The position numbers were made by a program, and so were the translations under genes. The notes beneath the pieces are model-generated. The model saw nothing but the letters and a program-made list of their open reading frames with translations. It had not been told where the DNA came from and made no database searches. DNA of 64,000 nt from Andalucia godoyi (Eukaryota; Discoba; Jakobea; Jakobida; Andaluciidae): contig VRVR01000014.1 of NCBI GenBank assembly GCA_009859145.1, positions 61,988 to 125,987 on the forward strand. Reading direction: 5' to 3'. How positions within the stretch are numbered: the stretch's first letter is position 1; every line of letters starts with the position of its first letter. Below are positions 1 to 8,962 of this stretch, piece by piece.

Positions 1-127
1 GTGTGGAGCATTTATCTGAAGAGCGCCGTGAGGCATGTTGGGGCCTATCCCCTTCGCGGCAACGGGGATGCAAGGATTGAGTATGCATGGCTATTCGTAG
101 ATATACATGCTCAGTGTGTAATGTAGG
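1..127 (+). repeat. Structured dispersed element, copy A
   Basis: Nearly identical to 19240-19366 (copy B) and clearly related to 12851-12995 (copy C) and the minus strand of 29289-29426 (copy D). The shared landmarks in order are CATTTATCTGAAGAGCGCC, GTTGGGGCC, a C-run, GCAAGG and TGTGTAATGTAGG. It can fold into GCC-GTGA-GGC (a GNRA-type loop), a stem 47-52/64-69 with an 11-nt loop, and a hairpin 83-108 capped by TTCG. It starts at the window edge, so the true 5' end may lie outside. Function is unknown: a small RNA gene or a short mobile element. Confidence 0.8.
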
Positions 128-211
128 GGAGGATTCGATCCAAAGATGAGTCTCGCTGCGAGAAATGTAAAAGTCAAAAGCCGTTCTGGGCGGTTTTGAT
201 TAGTTTTTCTG

Positions 212-292
212 TCGTGCATGCCCGAGTGGTTAAGGGAGTAGCCTTAGGTGCTATGGGCGATTAGCCTCCAGGGTTCGAATCCCTGTGCACGA
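212..292 (+). tRNA. trnL-UAG: tRNA-Leu (anticodon UAG)
   Basis: A full cloverleaf of 81 nt can be folded by eye. The acceptor stem TCGTGCA pairs with TGCACGA. The D-arm is CCC/GGG around GAGTGGTTAA. The anticodon stem GTAGC/GCTAT holds loop CTTAGGT, which gives anticodon TAG with T33 and G37. A long variable arm (GGC-GATTA-GCC) marks a class II tRNA. The T-arm CAGGG/CCCTG encloses TTCGAAT. The anticodon reads CUA and other CUN leucine codons, and the long variable arm and G37 agree with leucine. No intron is present. The gene lies 85 bp downstream of repeat copy A. Confidence 0.95.
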
Positions 293-385
293 AGACTGCC
301 CATTTTTGTTTGGGCATCGGTAACGACGACTTTCTTCTATTATTATAATTTTTTTTATTTAAATAAATTATTATTTGTTTTATTT

Positions 386-1861
386 TTACAACTTCGTTTC
401 AGGAGAGCTCCCGGATGCTTTGGCGGGGACGTCTGCGTGGGGCATGAAACCTTGCCATTGGAGCCTACCGAACCTCTTGATCGTTGCTGCTTCGAGGCTC
501 TGACGATGGTTCGGGTGCGCAATGGACGTGAGCAAAAGAGCTCTTTCGCGCAGGGATCGTCCAAACAAGTCCACGATTCCATACTCTGTGCAAATGAAGT
601 GAGCATGAGCGCGCGTCGTCACGACTCCGGCGCCCTCCTTGACGAACGGAACGATTCTGGACTCCCCCTTTGCAGTTGCCGATGGAAGCGCAATGATGGG
701 CAGTCCGTCCTTAGATAGTGCAGCACCACGGGCGAAATCCAGCTGACCCCCGAATCCAGAGAACATCCTTGTGCCGATGGAGTCCGACACAATCTGGCCT
801 GTCAAGTCGACTTCGATGCACGAGTTGATCGACACCGTGCGATCGTTGCGCTTGATAACAGCTGGATCATTGATCACGCTTGATTCGTCAAAGTGGAACA
901 TCGGATTATCATCAATAAAGTCATACAGCTCGCGCGTTCCGACGCAAAAGGCAGCAGAGATCTTTCCTGGCATAAAGTCTTTTTGGTCATTGGTCACCTG
1001 GCCACTCGCAATCAAGTCCAGCACACCCGGCCCAAGAAGCTCCGTGTGAATGCCAAGTTTTTGTTGTCCGGTTCGCACGAGAGACGCAAGGACCGCGTCG
1101 GGTATGCCACCAATTCCCATTTGCAAGCACGCGCCGTCCGGAATGATCGCGGAAATATGCTCGCCAATCCGCGCAGAAATCTCCGCCTCACGGTCCGAGG
1201 CAGTTCCAGCTGTCGCAGGAGCCTCGTGTTTCTCATAAATAGGCGTATCGGAATGGACAATGAGATTGATGTTAGATGCATGGATAAGACCCCTTCCGTG
1301 GGTTCGGGGCATCGAGGGATTCACAACCGCAATTACCTGCTTGGCAGACTCCACAGCAGCCAATGCAACATCCACAGACACACCGAGAGACGCAAATCCA
1401 TGCTGGTCAAATGGGGAAATTGTGACGAGAGCAATGTCCAATGGAAGCTTTTTTCTGCGGAAAAGCAAAGGGATTTCCGACAGAAAGATCGAGGTGGCAT
1501 CTGCATCTCCGCGATTGACGGCATCCCGCAAATTGGCCCCAATGAAAAGCGAGTTGGATCGAATGTTTTGCGGATGGCGCAGAAACGGAGTCGGTCCTTC
1601 AATGTGCAGGTGGTGGAGGCGCACATTGGTCACCGAGTTTGCAGGAGCATCATCCAAACGACGAGCCAAAGCGTCCAAAAGTACAGTCGGACATGCAGCA
1701 GCCGTGTGCACGTATACATTGCTATTCGACCCAATCACACGGACCGCTTCGTCTGCCGTCACCGTCCGAGGAAGCTTGGATGGATGAAACACGATCGGAA
1801 TCGAAGACTTTGTCGAATACGCACACCGTCGGATACCGCGAGATATTCTAGTCGACAGCAT
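386..1861 (-). CDS. Acetate:succinate CoA-transferase / acetyl-CoA hydrolase family, mitochondrial
   Basis: The 491-residue product matches the acetyl-CoA hydrolase/transferase family over its whole length. This enzyme moves CoA from acetyl-CoA to succinate, releasing acetate; succinyl-CoA then supports ATP formation. The segments QMGIGGIPDAVL, IHTELLGPGVLDL, FSGFGGQLDFARGA and EYGIVDLFGRSLRERA are typical. The first 20 residues (MLSTRISRGIRRCAYSTKSS) are basic, hydroxylated and lack acids, as in a mitochondrial targeting peptide. The start is the ATG at 1861; the frame stays open two codons further upstream but only to a GTG. Acetate production by this route is known from trypanosomatids and from hydrogenosomes. 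The exact acceptor cannot be told from sequence. Confidence 0.88.
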   Translation of the reverse strand: MLSTRISRGIRRCAYSTKSSIPIVFHPSKLPRTVTADEAVRVIGSNSNVYVHTAAACPTVLLDALARRLDDAPANSVTNVRLHHLHIEGPTPFLRHPQNIRSNSLFIGANLRDAVNRGDADATSIFLSEIPLLFRRKKLPLDIALVTISPFDQHGFASLGVSVDVALAAVESAKQVIAVVNPSMPRTHGRGLIHASNINLIVHSDTPIYEKHEAPATAGTASDREAEISARIGEHISAIIPDGACLQMGIGGIPDAVLASLVRTGQQKLGIHTELLGPGVLDLIASGQVTNDQKDFMPGKISAAFCVGTRELYDFIDDNPMFHFDESSVINDPAVIKRNDRTVSINSCIEVDLTGQIVSDSIGTRMFSGFGGQLDFARGAALSKDGLPIIALPSATAKGESRIVPFVKEGAGVVTTRAHAHFICTEYGIVDLFGRSLRERALLLTSIAHPNHRQSLEAATIKRFGRLQWQGFMPHADVPAKASGSSPETKL

Positions 1862-2320
1862 ATTCACTTTTCCCTCTCCTCCTCTGCCTCTTGTTCACAC
1901 TTTTTTCTTTCTTCTTCTCTCAAACAACTCCTTTTCACAAAAACCAACTCCCGCTACGAGCCAAGGAACGTGTGAAAACCTAATAAATCAAACAAACAAA
2001 AGAAAGAAGGAGGGGAAAAAATAAATTAAAAAAAGCGCACACAAGCACACCCACGCAAAAAGACTTGCCAATGCGTCAAAATAGCTCGGCGAGCGGAAGG
2101 CGTTCTCGGATGGCTTTTATTTTTAGCTTCCATTGATTCCTTTTGGGGGAAAGAAGACTCCCGCAAAAGACCCTCCGCGAATCGGAATTTCATTTATTGT
2201 GACGAAAAAAGAGGAGACACAGACAAGGAGAGACAGAAACAGAGAGACAGCGGGAGGCAGAAAATAAAAACTGTAGAGATAAAACTCGAATACACCAAAA
2301 TCTCGACAAATCTTTGCACC

Positions 2321-2377
<57 letters not shown>

Positions 2378-2552
2378 CGACACATGTGCTGGTACAAGAT
2401 ACATCATCATCATCACGGCAGACAGAAAAAGCAGGATGGAAAGAACCAAAACCAAAGACTCGTGGATCATATCATAAATGGATTGAAACTAGTATCAGCC
2501 AAAAAGCAGTAATGGAAGGAAAAGAAGTGCATGGAGATGACAACAGGGAGGA
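1862..2552. other. Intergenic: ASCT upstream region and pseudokinase 3' flank, with (CA)n
   Basis: There is no convincing gene. The stretch just before the ASCT start is purine-rich on the minus sense and A/T-rich further out. A (CA)26 microsatellite lies at 2324-2376 and a short ATC repeat near 2401-2415. Open frames here are translations of the dinucleotide repeat. Confidence 0.7.
2324..2376. repeat. (CA)n microsatellite
   Basis: About 26 uninterrupted CA units, seen directly. It lies in the 3' flank of the minus-strand pseudokinase gene. Confidence 0.97.
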
Positions 2553-5216
2553 TTATTCATCCTTGACGAGCCCTTCGACAACAACACGTCGAACGGCCAC
2601 AATGTTTCCTCCGCGGACATTGTTCTTGCACACCACACGAAGATACTTGCATACAGGCTCGCCAGGCAGCATGAATCGCTGTGACCACTTCTTTTCTGCA
2701 GCAGAGGTGGCAGAACCGGACACGGGATATTCACACTTGTGGGTGGTAATAAGAACCCACTTGTCCGGGACGTTGGAGGTGTAAACTTCAATTGTTGCCG
2801 GTGCAGGATCCGACGACTCCACCGTAACAGCCGCCACAAAGCACAGCAAATCTCGGCAAAGAGTCAAGTCAACAGCCGGAGACACGGTCTTCCAAACCGC
2901 ATCTCCATCGTTCAGAACATTCTCAACAACGTTGTATGGCTCGTGGACAGCATCCCACTTGGAGTACGTGTACGGGTGCTGGATGGCAAGCGGTAACTGC
3001 TCGGATCGCTCGACTTGTGCTGCAACACGCTGCAGGTTTCGCTTGAGAGCATCCACCATCGGTCCGAACTCGGAATACTTGACACCGAGCGTCTGGCGCA
3101 AACGTGTGTCTTCCTGCTGCTGTGCAACACGCGAAGATTGTGCGTCGTTCAGCTGCGCCTCGAGGTCGCGCAGGCGGTTCTCAAGCATCGCAACTTTCGC
3201 TTCTGCATCGTGGAGTTCGGGCAGAGCGATTCCATATCCTGAAGACGTATGGGCACCCGACGAAAGATGCAGGGACGCATTGGTCGATGCAAGAAATGCC
3301 GCTCGGTCATACGCCTCCATGCAACGCAAATAACCAAGGGCAGCAGGCAGACGAGGAGGATCAAAAAGTCGAGCATATTCGGCAGCTTCGTCGCGGAACT
3401 TGGTGGTCATGGATGCCATCGTTCGGAGTTTGGCCTCCAGGACTGCACGGCCTTCGCGCACCCTGTCAAACCATCGCTGCGCAATGAACCGACGAGCAAC
3501 AGACTGGCATACAATCACACAGCGCACATACTGCATATACGACTCACGGCACTGTCTCGCAAGCACGCGGGCCTGCATCTTCATGATCATCGATCGCGTC
3601 TGCACATACTGCGAATTCTGAACGTGCATACGGTATGTCGATTGAATGCACACTGCAGATTCGTGGCGACGGTCGGCACGCATACGAATATAGCGCTTCT
3701 GTGCCAATCGAGCACGCAGCCATGCCTGCAGCCGAACAACCTTTGCAAAATCGCGCTTGTACGCAGCCTTGGCAACATGCCCACGCCAAATACGCTGGAT
3801 GTCAGCAGCAAAATGTGTTTGGATGTATGCGAGAATGTCATGCGCGGTCCAGCGATCGCGAGGGTTGGGCAGCAGCACATTGTCGACCACGGTCTGGATT
3901 CGCGGATAATCCTGCAGGAGATCAAGGTCCAGGGCGGCAGACAGGACGTCTTCGCGGAACGATGTCTCATCATGCGTCGAGAATGGGAATAAGCGGGTGC
4001 ACATGACGAACATGGTGACCCCAAGCGCCCAGACATCGATTGACGTGTCGTACGGCTCCAGCTTCAGAAGCTCCGGAGCCCAGTAAACGAGGGTTTGTGG
4101 GATTGCCTGACCAATCAACACCTTGGAGAACAGCTGATGGGTCTGTCGCGCTGCATCGAGCTCCACACGGCCCATCATTCCAAGCATTGCAGATCCGTGC
4201 GCATCGAGCAAGATTGCAGACGGACGGACCCGAGCATGAATCAAATTGCATGAATGGAAAGCAATGAGGGCTTTTGCAAGATCTGCGCACCACTTCAGCG
4301 ACTGCCGGTACCCAACCTTTGGAACGACCTTTGGCAGCGAGGACGCACTGCTCCTCACGTTGGACAGAGAGGGGGTTGCGTTTCCTGCGGAAGGGGCAGA
4401 AGAACCAATTTCTTGCAACGCAAGCTTCTGGGACAGCGTGCCTCCAATCGCCTCTTCCTCCAGAGTCACGAGGGTCTTGTATGTGTATGCATTTGGTGCT
4501 GGCTCTGACCAATACGAATACAGCGACACAACATTTGCATGTCCCTGGAACCGCATAAACGTGTCCGCTTCATACACCTTTAAATCATAGATTCGGCGAT
4601 CCATGCATTCCCTTCGCTTCAGAATAAGCGGAATGTCCGCCAGATGCGGTGCACGTGGAAAACATCGGTACGTCTGGCCGTGCAAGATCGCCAAATCACC
4701 GCGCTTGGACGCAAGCGCAGTTGAAAAGTCAATTTCCAGCTCCTCCACCGCCTTGATCGCCGATAACTCCGAAGCATTCTCTCGCGCAAGAGAAGCCGAA
4801 GACGAGAATGCCGAGGCTCGCAGACGACGGCTCAATTCCTGGTGCTGTGCGCGCCGTGCCGAAGTCACCACACCCGCAAACGACGGAGTCATAGGCCTAA
4901 TGGAGTTCAAAGCGCTTGCATTCCCATTCTGATTGCTCCCATTGGCATTGGCATTGGAACTTCCATTGATGTTGCCGCTGCTGTTGAGGTTCGTTTGCGA
5001 GCTTCCGTGATTGTTCTTCGAGCTGGGGGTGTCCGGGGCAGCAGCAGACATGTTCGCAAAGGGCTGAGCAGACGTCGGGGTTGTTGGTGAAAACGGCGTC
5101 GAGCGAAAGGACGCACCGCCCCCAGAAAGTGAGGACGCCCGCGCTCGAGAAGGTGAGTTCAGCGCCAGTGCAAACTTGCTCAGATCGGCAACACGAATGC
5201 CTTTCGGTGATTCCAT
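2553..5216 (-). CDS. Protein pseudokinase with IQ motifs, coiled coil and C-terminal beta-sandwich domain
   Basis: 887 residues from the ATG at 5216; the frame runs upstream only to a TTG. Residues 1-150 are low-complexity (Ser/Asn/Ala). A kinase-like domain follows, roughly 175-460, resembling the NAK/AAK1 type. The catalytic loop reads HARVRPSAILLD instead of HRDxKxxN, and the expected DFG site reads MMGR, so it is probably inactive. The C-lobe is recognisable (VYWAPELLKLEPYDTSIDVW). Then come three or more IQ-like helices (IQRIWRGHVAKAAYKR, VRLQAWLRARLAQKRY, CIQSTYRMHVQ) that would bind calmodulin or EF-hand proteins. A short coiled coil (KVAMLENRLRDLEAQLND) follows. The last 140 residues look like a galactose-binding-like or discoidin-like fold. 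A regulatory or scaffold role is inferred. Confidence 0.75.
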   Translation of the reverse strand: MESPKGIRVADLSKFALALNSPSRARASSLSGGGASFRSTPFSPTTPTSAQPFANMSAAAPDTPSSKNNHGSSQTNLNSSGNINGSSNANANGSNQNGNASALNSIRPMTPSFAGVVTSARRAQHQELSRRLRASAFSSSASLARENASELSAIKAVEELEIDFSTALASKRGDLAILHGQTYRCFPRAPHLADIPLILKRRECMDRRIYDLKVYEADTFMRFQGHANVVSLYSYWSEPAPNAYTYKTLVTLEEEAIGGTLSQKLALQEIGSSAPSAGNATPSLSNVRSSASSLPKVVPKVGYRQSLKWCADLAKALIAFHSCNLIHARVRPSAILLDAHGSAMLGMMGRVELDAARQTHQLFSKVLIGQAIPQTLVYWAPELLKLEPYDTSIDVWALGVTMFVMCTRLFPFSTHDETSFREDVLSAALDLDLLQDYPRIQTVVDNVLLPNPRDRWTAHDILAYIQTHFAADIQRIWRGHVAKAAYKRDFAKVVRLQAWLRARLAQKRYIRMRADRRHESAVCIQSTYRMHVQNSQYVQTRSMIMKMQARVLARQCRESYMQYVRCVIVCQSVARRFIAQRWFDRVREGRAVLEAKLRTMASMTTKFRDEAAEYARLFDPPRLPAALGYLRCMEAYDRAAFLASTNASLHLSSGAHTSSGYGIALPELHDAEAKVAMLENRLRDLEAQLNDAQSSRVAQQQEDTRLRQTLGVKYSEFGPMVDALKRNLQRVAAQVERSEQLPLAIQHPYTYSKWDAVHEPYNVVENVLNDGDAVWKTVSPAVDLTLCRDLLCFVAAVTVESSDPAPATIEVYTSNVPDKWVLITTHKCEYPVSGSATSAAEKKWSQRFMLPGEPVCKYLRVVCKNNVRGGNIVAVRRVVVEGLVKDE

Positions 5217-5512
5217 TTCGTTCGACCAAACAAAACCCAACAGAAGGCGACAAGAAATAGAAAGGAGAAAATATGGAGAGGCAGAGGCAGAGAGTATGTG
5301 TTTGTCTGTGTGTGTGAGTGTGTATGTGAGTGTGCGTGTTGCTTTGGAAGACTTGGCGACGATCAGAAAACAGAGCTTGACACGGGAGAACGAAAAAAAG
5401 GAGACACTGTGCAGGGAGTCAGAGTATGTAAAGAACAGAAGCAGAAGAAAGAAAAGGAAAAGGAGAAAGAAAAGGGAAAGGAAGGAACGCCAAAATGGAA
5501 AAACACGATTTC

Positions 5513-5560
<48 letters not shown>

Positions 5561-6337
5561 NNNNNNNNNNNNNNNNNNNNNNNNNNNNNNNNNNNNNNNN
5601 NNNNNNNNNNNNNNNNNNNNNNNNNNNNNNNNNNNNNNNNNNNNNNNNNNNNNNNNNNNNNNNNNNNNNNNNNNNNNNNNNNNNNNNNNNNNNNNNNNNN
5701 NNNNNNNNNNNNNNNNNNNNNNNNNNNNNNNNNNNNNNNNNNNNNNNNNNNNNNNNNNNNNNNNNNNNNNNNNNNNNNNNNNNNNNNNNNNNNNNNNNNN
5801 NNNNNNNNNNNNNNNNNNNNNNNNNNNNNNNNNNNNNNNNNNNNNNNNNNNNNNNNNNNNNNNNNNNNNNNNNNNNNNNNNNNNNNNNNNNNNNNNNNNN
5901 NNNNNNNNNNNNNNNNNNNNNNNNNNNNNNNNNNNNNNNNNNNNNNNNNNNNNNNNNNNNNNNNNNNNNNNNNNNNNNNNNNNNNNNNNNNNNNNNNNNN
6001 NNNNNNNNNNNNNNNNNNNNNNNNNNNNNNNNNNNNNNNNNNNNNNNNNNNNNNNNNNNNNNNNNNNNNNNNNNNNNNNNNNNNNNNNNNNNNNNNNNNN
6101 NNNNNNNNNNNNNNNNNNNNNNNNNNNNNNNNNNNNNNNNNNNNNNNNNNNNNNNNNNNNNNNNNNNNNNNNNNNNNNNNNNNNNNNNNNNNNNNNNNNN
6201 NNNNNNNNNNNNNNNNNNNNNNNNNNNNNNNNNNTCCCTTCCTCCTCTCTCTCTCTCTCTCTCCCTTTCTCTCTGTTTCCTCTGTTTCTTTTGTGCGATT
6301 TTTTGTATACCTCTTGCGAATCGAGCTTATCATAGAA
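5217..6337. promoter_or_regulatory. Divergent upstream region of pseudokinase and eL20
   Basis: The sequence around the gap is almost pure purine on the left and pyrimidine on the right. Read in the direction of each gene, both starts are therefore preceded by a CT-rich tract. A TG-rich patch lies at 5295-5340. No defined core promoter motif is visible. Confidence 0.45.
5561..6234. other. Assembly gap (674 N) between GA and CT repeats
   Basis: A run of N, flanked on the left by (GA)n at 5519-5560 and on the right by (CT)n at about 6246-6263. The gap sits in the shared upstream region of the divergent pseudokinase and eL20 genes. The true size may differ from 674. Confidence 0.98.
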
Positions 6338-6862
6338 ATGGTGCACCAATACCAGATTGTTGGCCGAAAGATCCCCACTGACGCCGAGAAGAACCCGACG
6401 CTGTACCGCATGGCCGTCTTTGCACCCAACAAGGTTGTTGCCAAGTCGCGTTTCTGGTATTTCCTTTCCCAGCTTCGTAAGATGAAGAAGGCGACTGGCG
6501 AGGTTATCCAGTGCCAAGAGGTTTTTGAGCGCAAGCCCATCGTTGCCCGTAACTACGGCATCTGGCTCCGCTACAACTCGCGAACGGGAACTCACAACAT
6601 GTACAAGGAGTTCCGTGATGTGTCCGTCAACGGTGCAGTTGCACAGGCATACCAGGATATGGCTGCTCGCCACTCCGCCCGCGCAGACGTCATCCAGATC
6701 GTCCGTGTCGCAGAGGTTGCAGCCAAGGATACCCGCCGCCAGTATGTCCAGATGTTCCACGACAACAGCATCAAGTTCCCCCTGCCAAACCGCCGTGTCC
6801 TCAAGCCCAAGCGCTTCCGCTCTACTTTCTTGGCCCAGCGCCCGTCCACTCTCACTGCATAA
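6338..6862 (+). CDS. RPL18A: 60S ribosomal protein eL20 (L18a)
   Basis: 174 residues, full length for the family. Hallmarks are HQYQIVGRKIPT, KSRFWYFLSQLRKMKKATGE, FGIWLRYNSR-type NYGIWLRYNSRTGTHNMYKE, and FHDNSIKFPLPNRRVL. It is a structural protein of the cytosolic large ribosomal subunit near the peptide exit side. The N-terminus (MVHQYQIVGR) is short, like the plant and fungal type. The start ATG lies 100 bp after the gap behind a CT-rich leader. No intron is seen inside the coding part; an upstream leader intron within the gap cannot be excluded. Confidence 0.97.
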   Translation: MVHQYQIVGRKIPTDAEKNPTLYRMAVFAPNKVVAKSRFWYFLSQLRKMKKATGEVIQCQEVFERKPIVARNYGIWLRYNSRTGTHNMYKEFRDVSVNGAVAQAYQDMAARHSARADVIQIVRVAEVAAKDTRRQYVQMFHDNSIKFPLPNRRVLKPKRFRSTFLAQRPSTLTA

Positions 6863-6955
6863 GCTTGCTAGCGTTCGTGCCCCGTACCAGTGGACAACAA
6901 GATCAAGAAGAAGAACAAGAAGAATTAATTCGCAGAGTAAAAAATTGGTGTAGAC

Positions 6956-7342
6956 ATGATGACTGCAGGTAACAATTTTAACCGTGTTTCCAATTTCCAT
7001 GCACAAGCGAAAGCACTCTCTATTCGTGGTGCTCGCAATCCAAACAAAAAGGAAGAAGAGCGCAGTGCTCGAGTAGCAGCGCTCGAGCAGCTGGGGGCCT
7101 CCCAAAAACATTTGCATTCCAATGAACCAGCGTCCTCTCGACGGCCATCCACGGGTTTCGAACGGAGCTGCCAATGTCCAATGGGGAGGGAGGGGGCCGA
7201 AGCCAGGCAAAGTTGCGAACGAAACAGTGTTGTCAATGAGCGCAAGCGAAAAGGAGCTGCCTGCATTTTATTCTTCTTCTTAAAATTCATAATTTATAAT
7301 TTAATCCTAATCGGAACGGCTGCGATGGTTGACTCTTGCTGA
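6956..7342 (+). CDS. Possible small basic protein, unrecognised
   Basis: A 128-codon frame begins with two ATGs between eL20 and the converging BAP31-like gene. Residues 10-60 are hydrophilic and helix-prone (GARNPNKKEEERSARVAALE), and the last 25 are hydrophobic and A/T-rich, overlapping the antisense BAP31-like end by 36 bp. The 444-bp space is long for two converging 3' ends, which is the main argument for a gene. I recognise no family, and it may be chance. Confidence 0.22.
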   Translation: MMTAGNNFNRVSNFHAQAKALSIRGARNPNKKEEERSARVAALEQLGASQKHLHSNEPASSRRPSTGFERSCQCPMGREGAEARQSCERNSVVNERKRKGAACILFFFLKFIIYNLILIGTAAMVDSC

Positions 7343-7762
7343 GACAGGTGTGATGACGACTGGTTTTTCCGCGGTCTTCTTCACAGCTGGTGTTGCATAC
7401 GCAGTCATCACGAGACTCGGAAGCCTCATCAACAACAGGTACACCAAAGCACACAACGAGGCCAGATAACAGTTGCGTTGCGCGCGATAGTGCGACTGCA
7501 TTCCCCAAGCGTACGTCTCCAGCGTGATGCTTTTGGACGTTGTGATGTGCGGATACTTGACTGTGAATTCTTCGTATGAGCGATACGCTAGGAATGCAGA
7601 AAATGATGCAATCAGCGCAAATGCGCCGACCGCGGACGGAGATCGCAAGGCTTGTGCAAACGGAACCACCACAACACGAAACAGGCGGGGCAACAGCAGC
7701 ACGGAAATGGTCACGCAACCTGCAGTCAACAACAGGAAAATCACTGTCCACTCGACTGTCAT
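7307..7762 (-). CDS. BAP31/YET-like ER membrane protein
   Basis: 151 residues from the ATG at 7762, which starts the typical MTVEWTVIFLLLTAG. Three hydrophobic segments are visible: about residues 3-25, 40-60 and 95-115. The segment MQSHYRAQRNCYLASLCALVY matches the conserved family signature around FRAQRNLYI before the third membrane span. BAP31 proteins are ER chaperones that sort membrane proteins for export. The long cytosolic coiled coil of animal BAP31 is missing, and the C-terminus (RVNHRSRSD) has no KKxx retrieval signal. This shorter form resembles minimal protist versions. Confidence 0.75.
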   Translation of the reverse strand: MTVEWTVIFLLLTAGCVTISVLLLPRLFRVVVVPFAQALRSPSAVGAFALIASFSAFLAYRSYEEFTVKYPHITTSKSITLETYAWGMQSHYRAQRNCYLASLCALVYLLLMRLPSLVMTAYATPAVKKTAEKPVVITPVSARVNHRSRSD

Positions 7763-8082
7763 TTCGTATCTACTATCTACACGCACGCAATCGCAATAAA
7801 AATGAAAGAAGAAAGAAGCGCGTAAGCTGGAAAGCCAGCAAGATAATACATTTAAAATGGTTGTAATAATAATAAAAAGGGAAAAAGGGGGGAGGGGAGA
7901 GAAACACTCGAATGATCCTGCTCAAACTTCAACTTGGCACTGCTCACGTGAAATGCGAGGTGGAATCAGCAACAGCAAAAGGCAGTCCTCACCGTAGGAA
8001 GCGGGGGAGGGAGCCGAGTTGCGGACGTGAGACGCTGGAGCTAAAATAAAAATTAAAAAAAGAAAGAAAGAAAAGCACTGCA
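7763..8082. other. Intergenic, upstream of BAP31-like gene
   Basis: 320 bp between two minus-strand genes. The part near 7795-7900 is A/G-rich on plus, that is pyrimidine-rich in the BAP31 sense. No RNA gene or open frame is convincing. Confidence 0.6.
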
Positions 8083-8559
8083 TCACGGCGGCCCATCCTC
8101 GGATTTTTTGTACAGGATCTGGCGATGTGAGCCTTCGGGATCGCCTTCTTCCAACAGGAAAGTCCATTTGTGCAGTCGCCTAGCTCCCGCAAGCAGCGCC
8201 GGATCCAAATGCTCAAACCATTCGATGAGATGCACAGCATGAGCTAGCGAGTCTGGAGTCAGCCCGAGTCTGGCATTCGACGATTTGCACGGGTCTAGAC
8301 GATACGCATCGATATGAACGTATTCAATACTTGTTTTTGGATGCCTGTATTCAACCCGCAAGTTGTACGTAGGACTCGAGACATGCAGCTCGGGATCCAC
8401 ATCCGCGAATACTCTTTGTAGAAAGTATCGTGCAAATGTTGTCTTACCCGCTCCCAAGTCGCCACCGAGAAGATACACGTCGCCTCGATGGTGCTTGCAT
8501 GCAGCTTCGTGTGCAAGAGAAACCAGTCCAGAAAGTGGCACTCGGGACCAACGATGCAT
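8083..8559 (-). CDS. tsaE: TsaE-type tRNA threonylcarbamoyladenosine biosynthesis ATPase
   Basis: 158 residues, the size of bacterial TsaE (YjeE) plus a short tail. The order is classic: Walker A in GDLGAGKTTFARYFL (about residue 35), then SSPTYNLRVEY, HIDAYRL and LIEWFEHL. In bacteria TsaE is the ATPase that partners TsaB-TsaD in making t6A on ANN-decoding tRNAs. Most eukaryotes lack it: mitochondria use Qri7/OSGEPL1 alone and the cytosol uses KEOPS. A bacterial or organelle-derived gene is therefore likely. The protein begins directly with the family N-terminus (SGLVSLAHEAA), so no clear targeting extension is seen and its compartment is open. It is divergent from the UDP-glucose pyrophosphorylase gene, 403 bp away. 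Confidence 0.92.
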   Translation of the reverse strand: MHRWSRVPLSGLVSLAHEAACKHHRGDVYLLGGDLGAGKTTFARYFLQRVFADVDPELHVSSPTYNLRVEYRHPKTSIEYVHIDAYRLDPCKSSNARLGLTPDSLAHAVHLIEWFEHLDPALLAGARRLHKWTFLLEEGDPEGSHRQILYKKSEDGPP

Positions 8560-8962
8560 CTCCTTTTCCCCCGCCTTCTTGTTCTATTTTCTTCTCTGTC
8601 GTTTTCTCTCGCTGCCCGCGATATTCCTTTTTTTAATTTAAATAATAAATAAAGAATAAAGAATAAAGAAAAGAGAAAGAAACCTTTTCAATCACTCATT
8701 CGTTCGTTCCCTCTCTTGCTTTCCTATCTTCTTTCTGTGATTCCAAAACAAAAACTCCTGCGACTACAACTACCGCAACATTCAAAGAAGACTAAAACAA
8801 AAAAGATTCGAGTTCCGGCGGAAATCCCAAACAAATGAGGAAAACTCTTGCTGACGCCATGCCTGTCGACCGATTTTTCTCAATGCTGTCTTTTGTGACG
8901 GCTGCTCCATACTGCATGATCATAAACGAAACGCTGCTTTTTCTAAACAAACGTGAGCTGCA
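8560..8962. promoter_or_regulatory. Divergent upstream region of tsaE and UDP-glucose pyrophosphorylase genes
   Basis: 403 bp with a pyrimidine-rich part directly before tsaE and a short AATAAAG-type repeat at about 8645-8675. No defined promoter element is recognised. Confidence 0.5.

Noticed and set aside
1-120. Repeat family as a coding fragment (reads SIYLKSAVRHVGAYPL in copy A)
   Set aside because: Copies C and D shift frame or hit stops in the same block, while stem pairing is kept between A and B.
893-1975. Long plus-strand frame opposite ASCT
   Set aside because: Antisense shadow of a well-recognised gene, with no family features.
2123-2470. Frames rich in Val-Cys or Thr-His
   Set aside because: They are translations of the (CA)n repeat and lie in flanking sequence.
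7149-7170. TTTCGAA as a tRNA T-loop
   Set aside because: Flanking bases do not form a T-stem on either strand and no acceptor stem is found.
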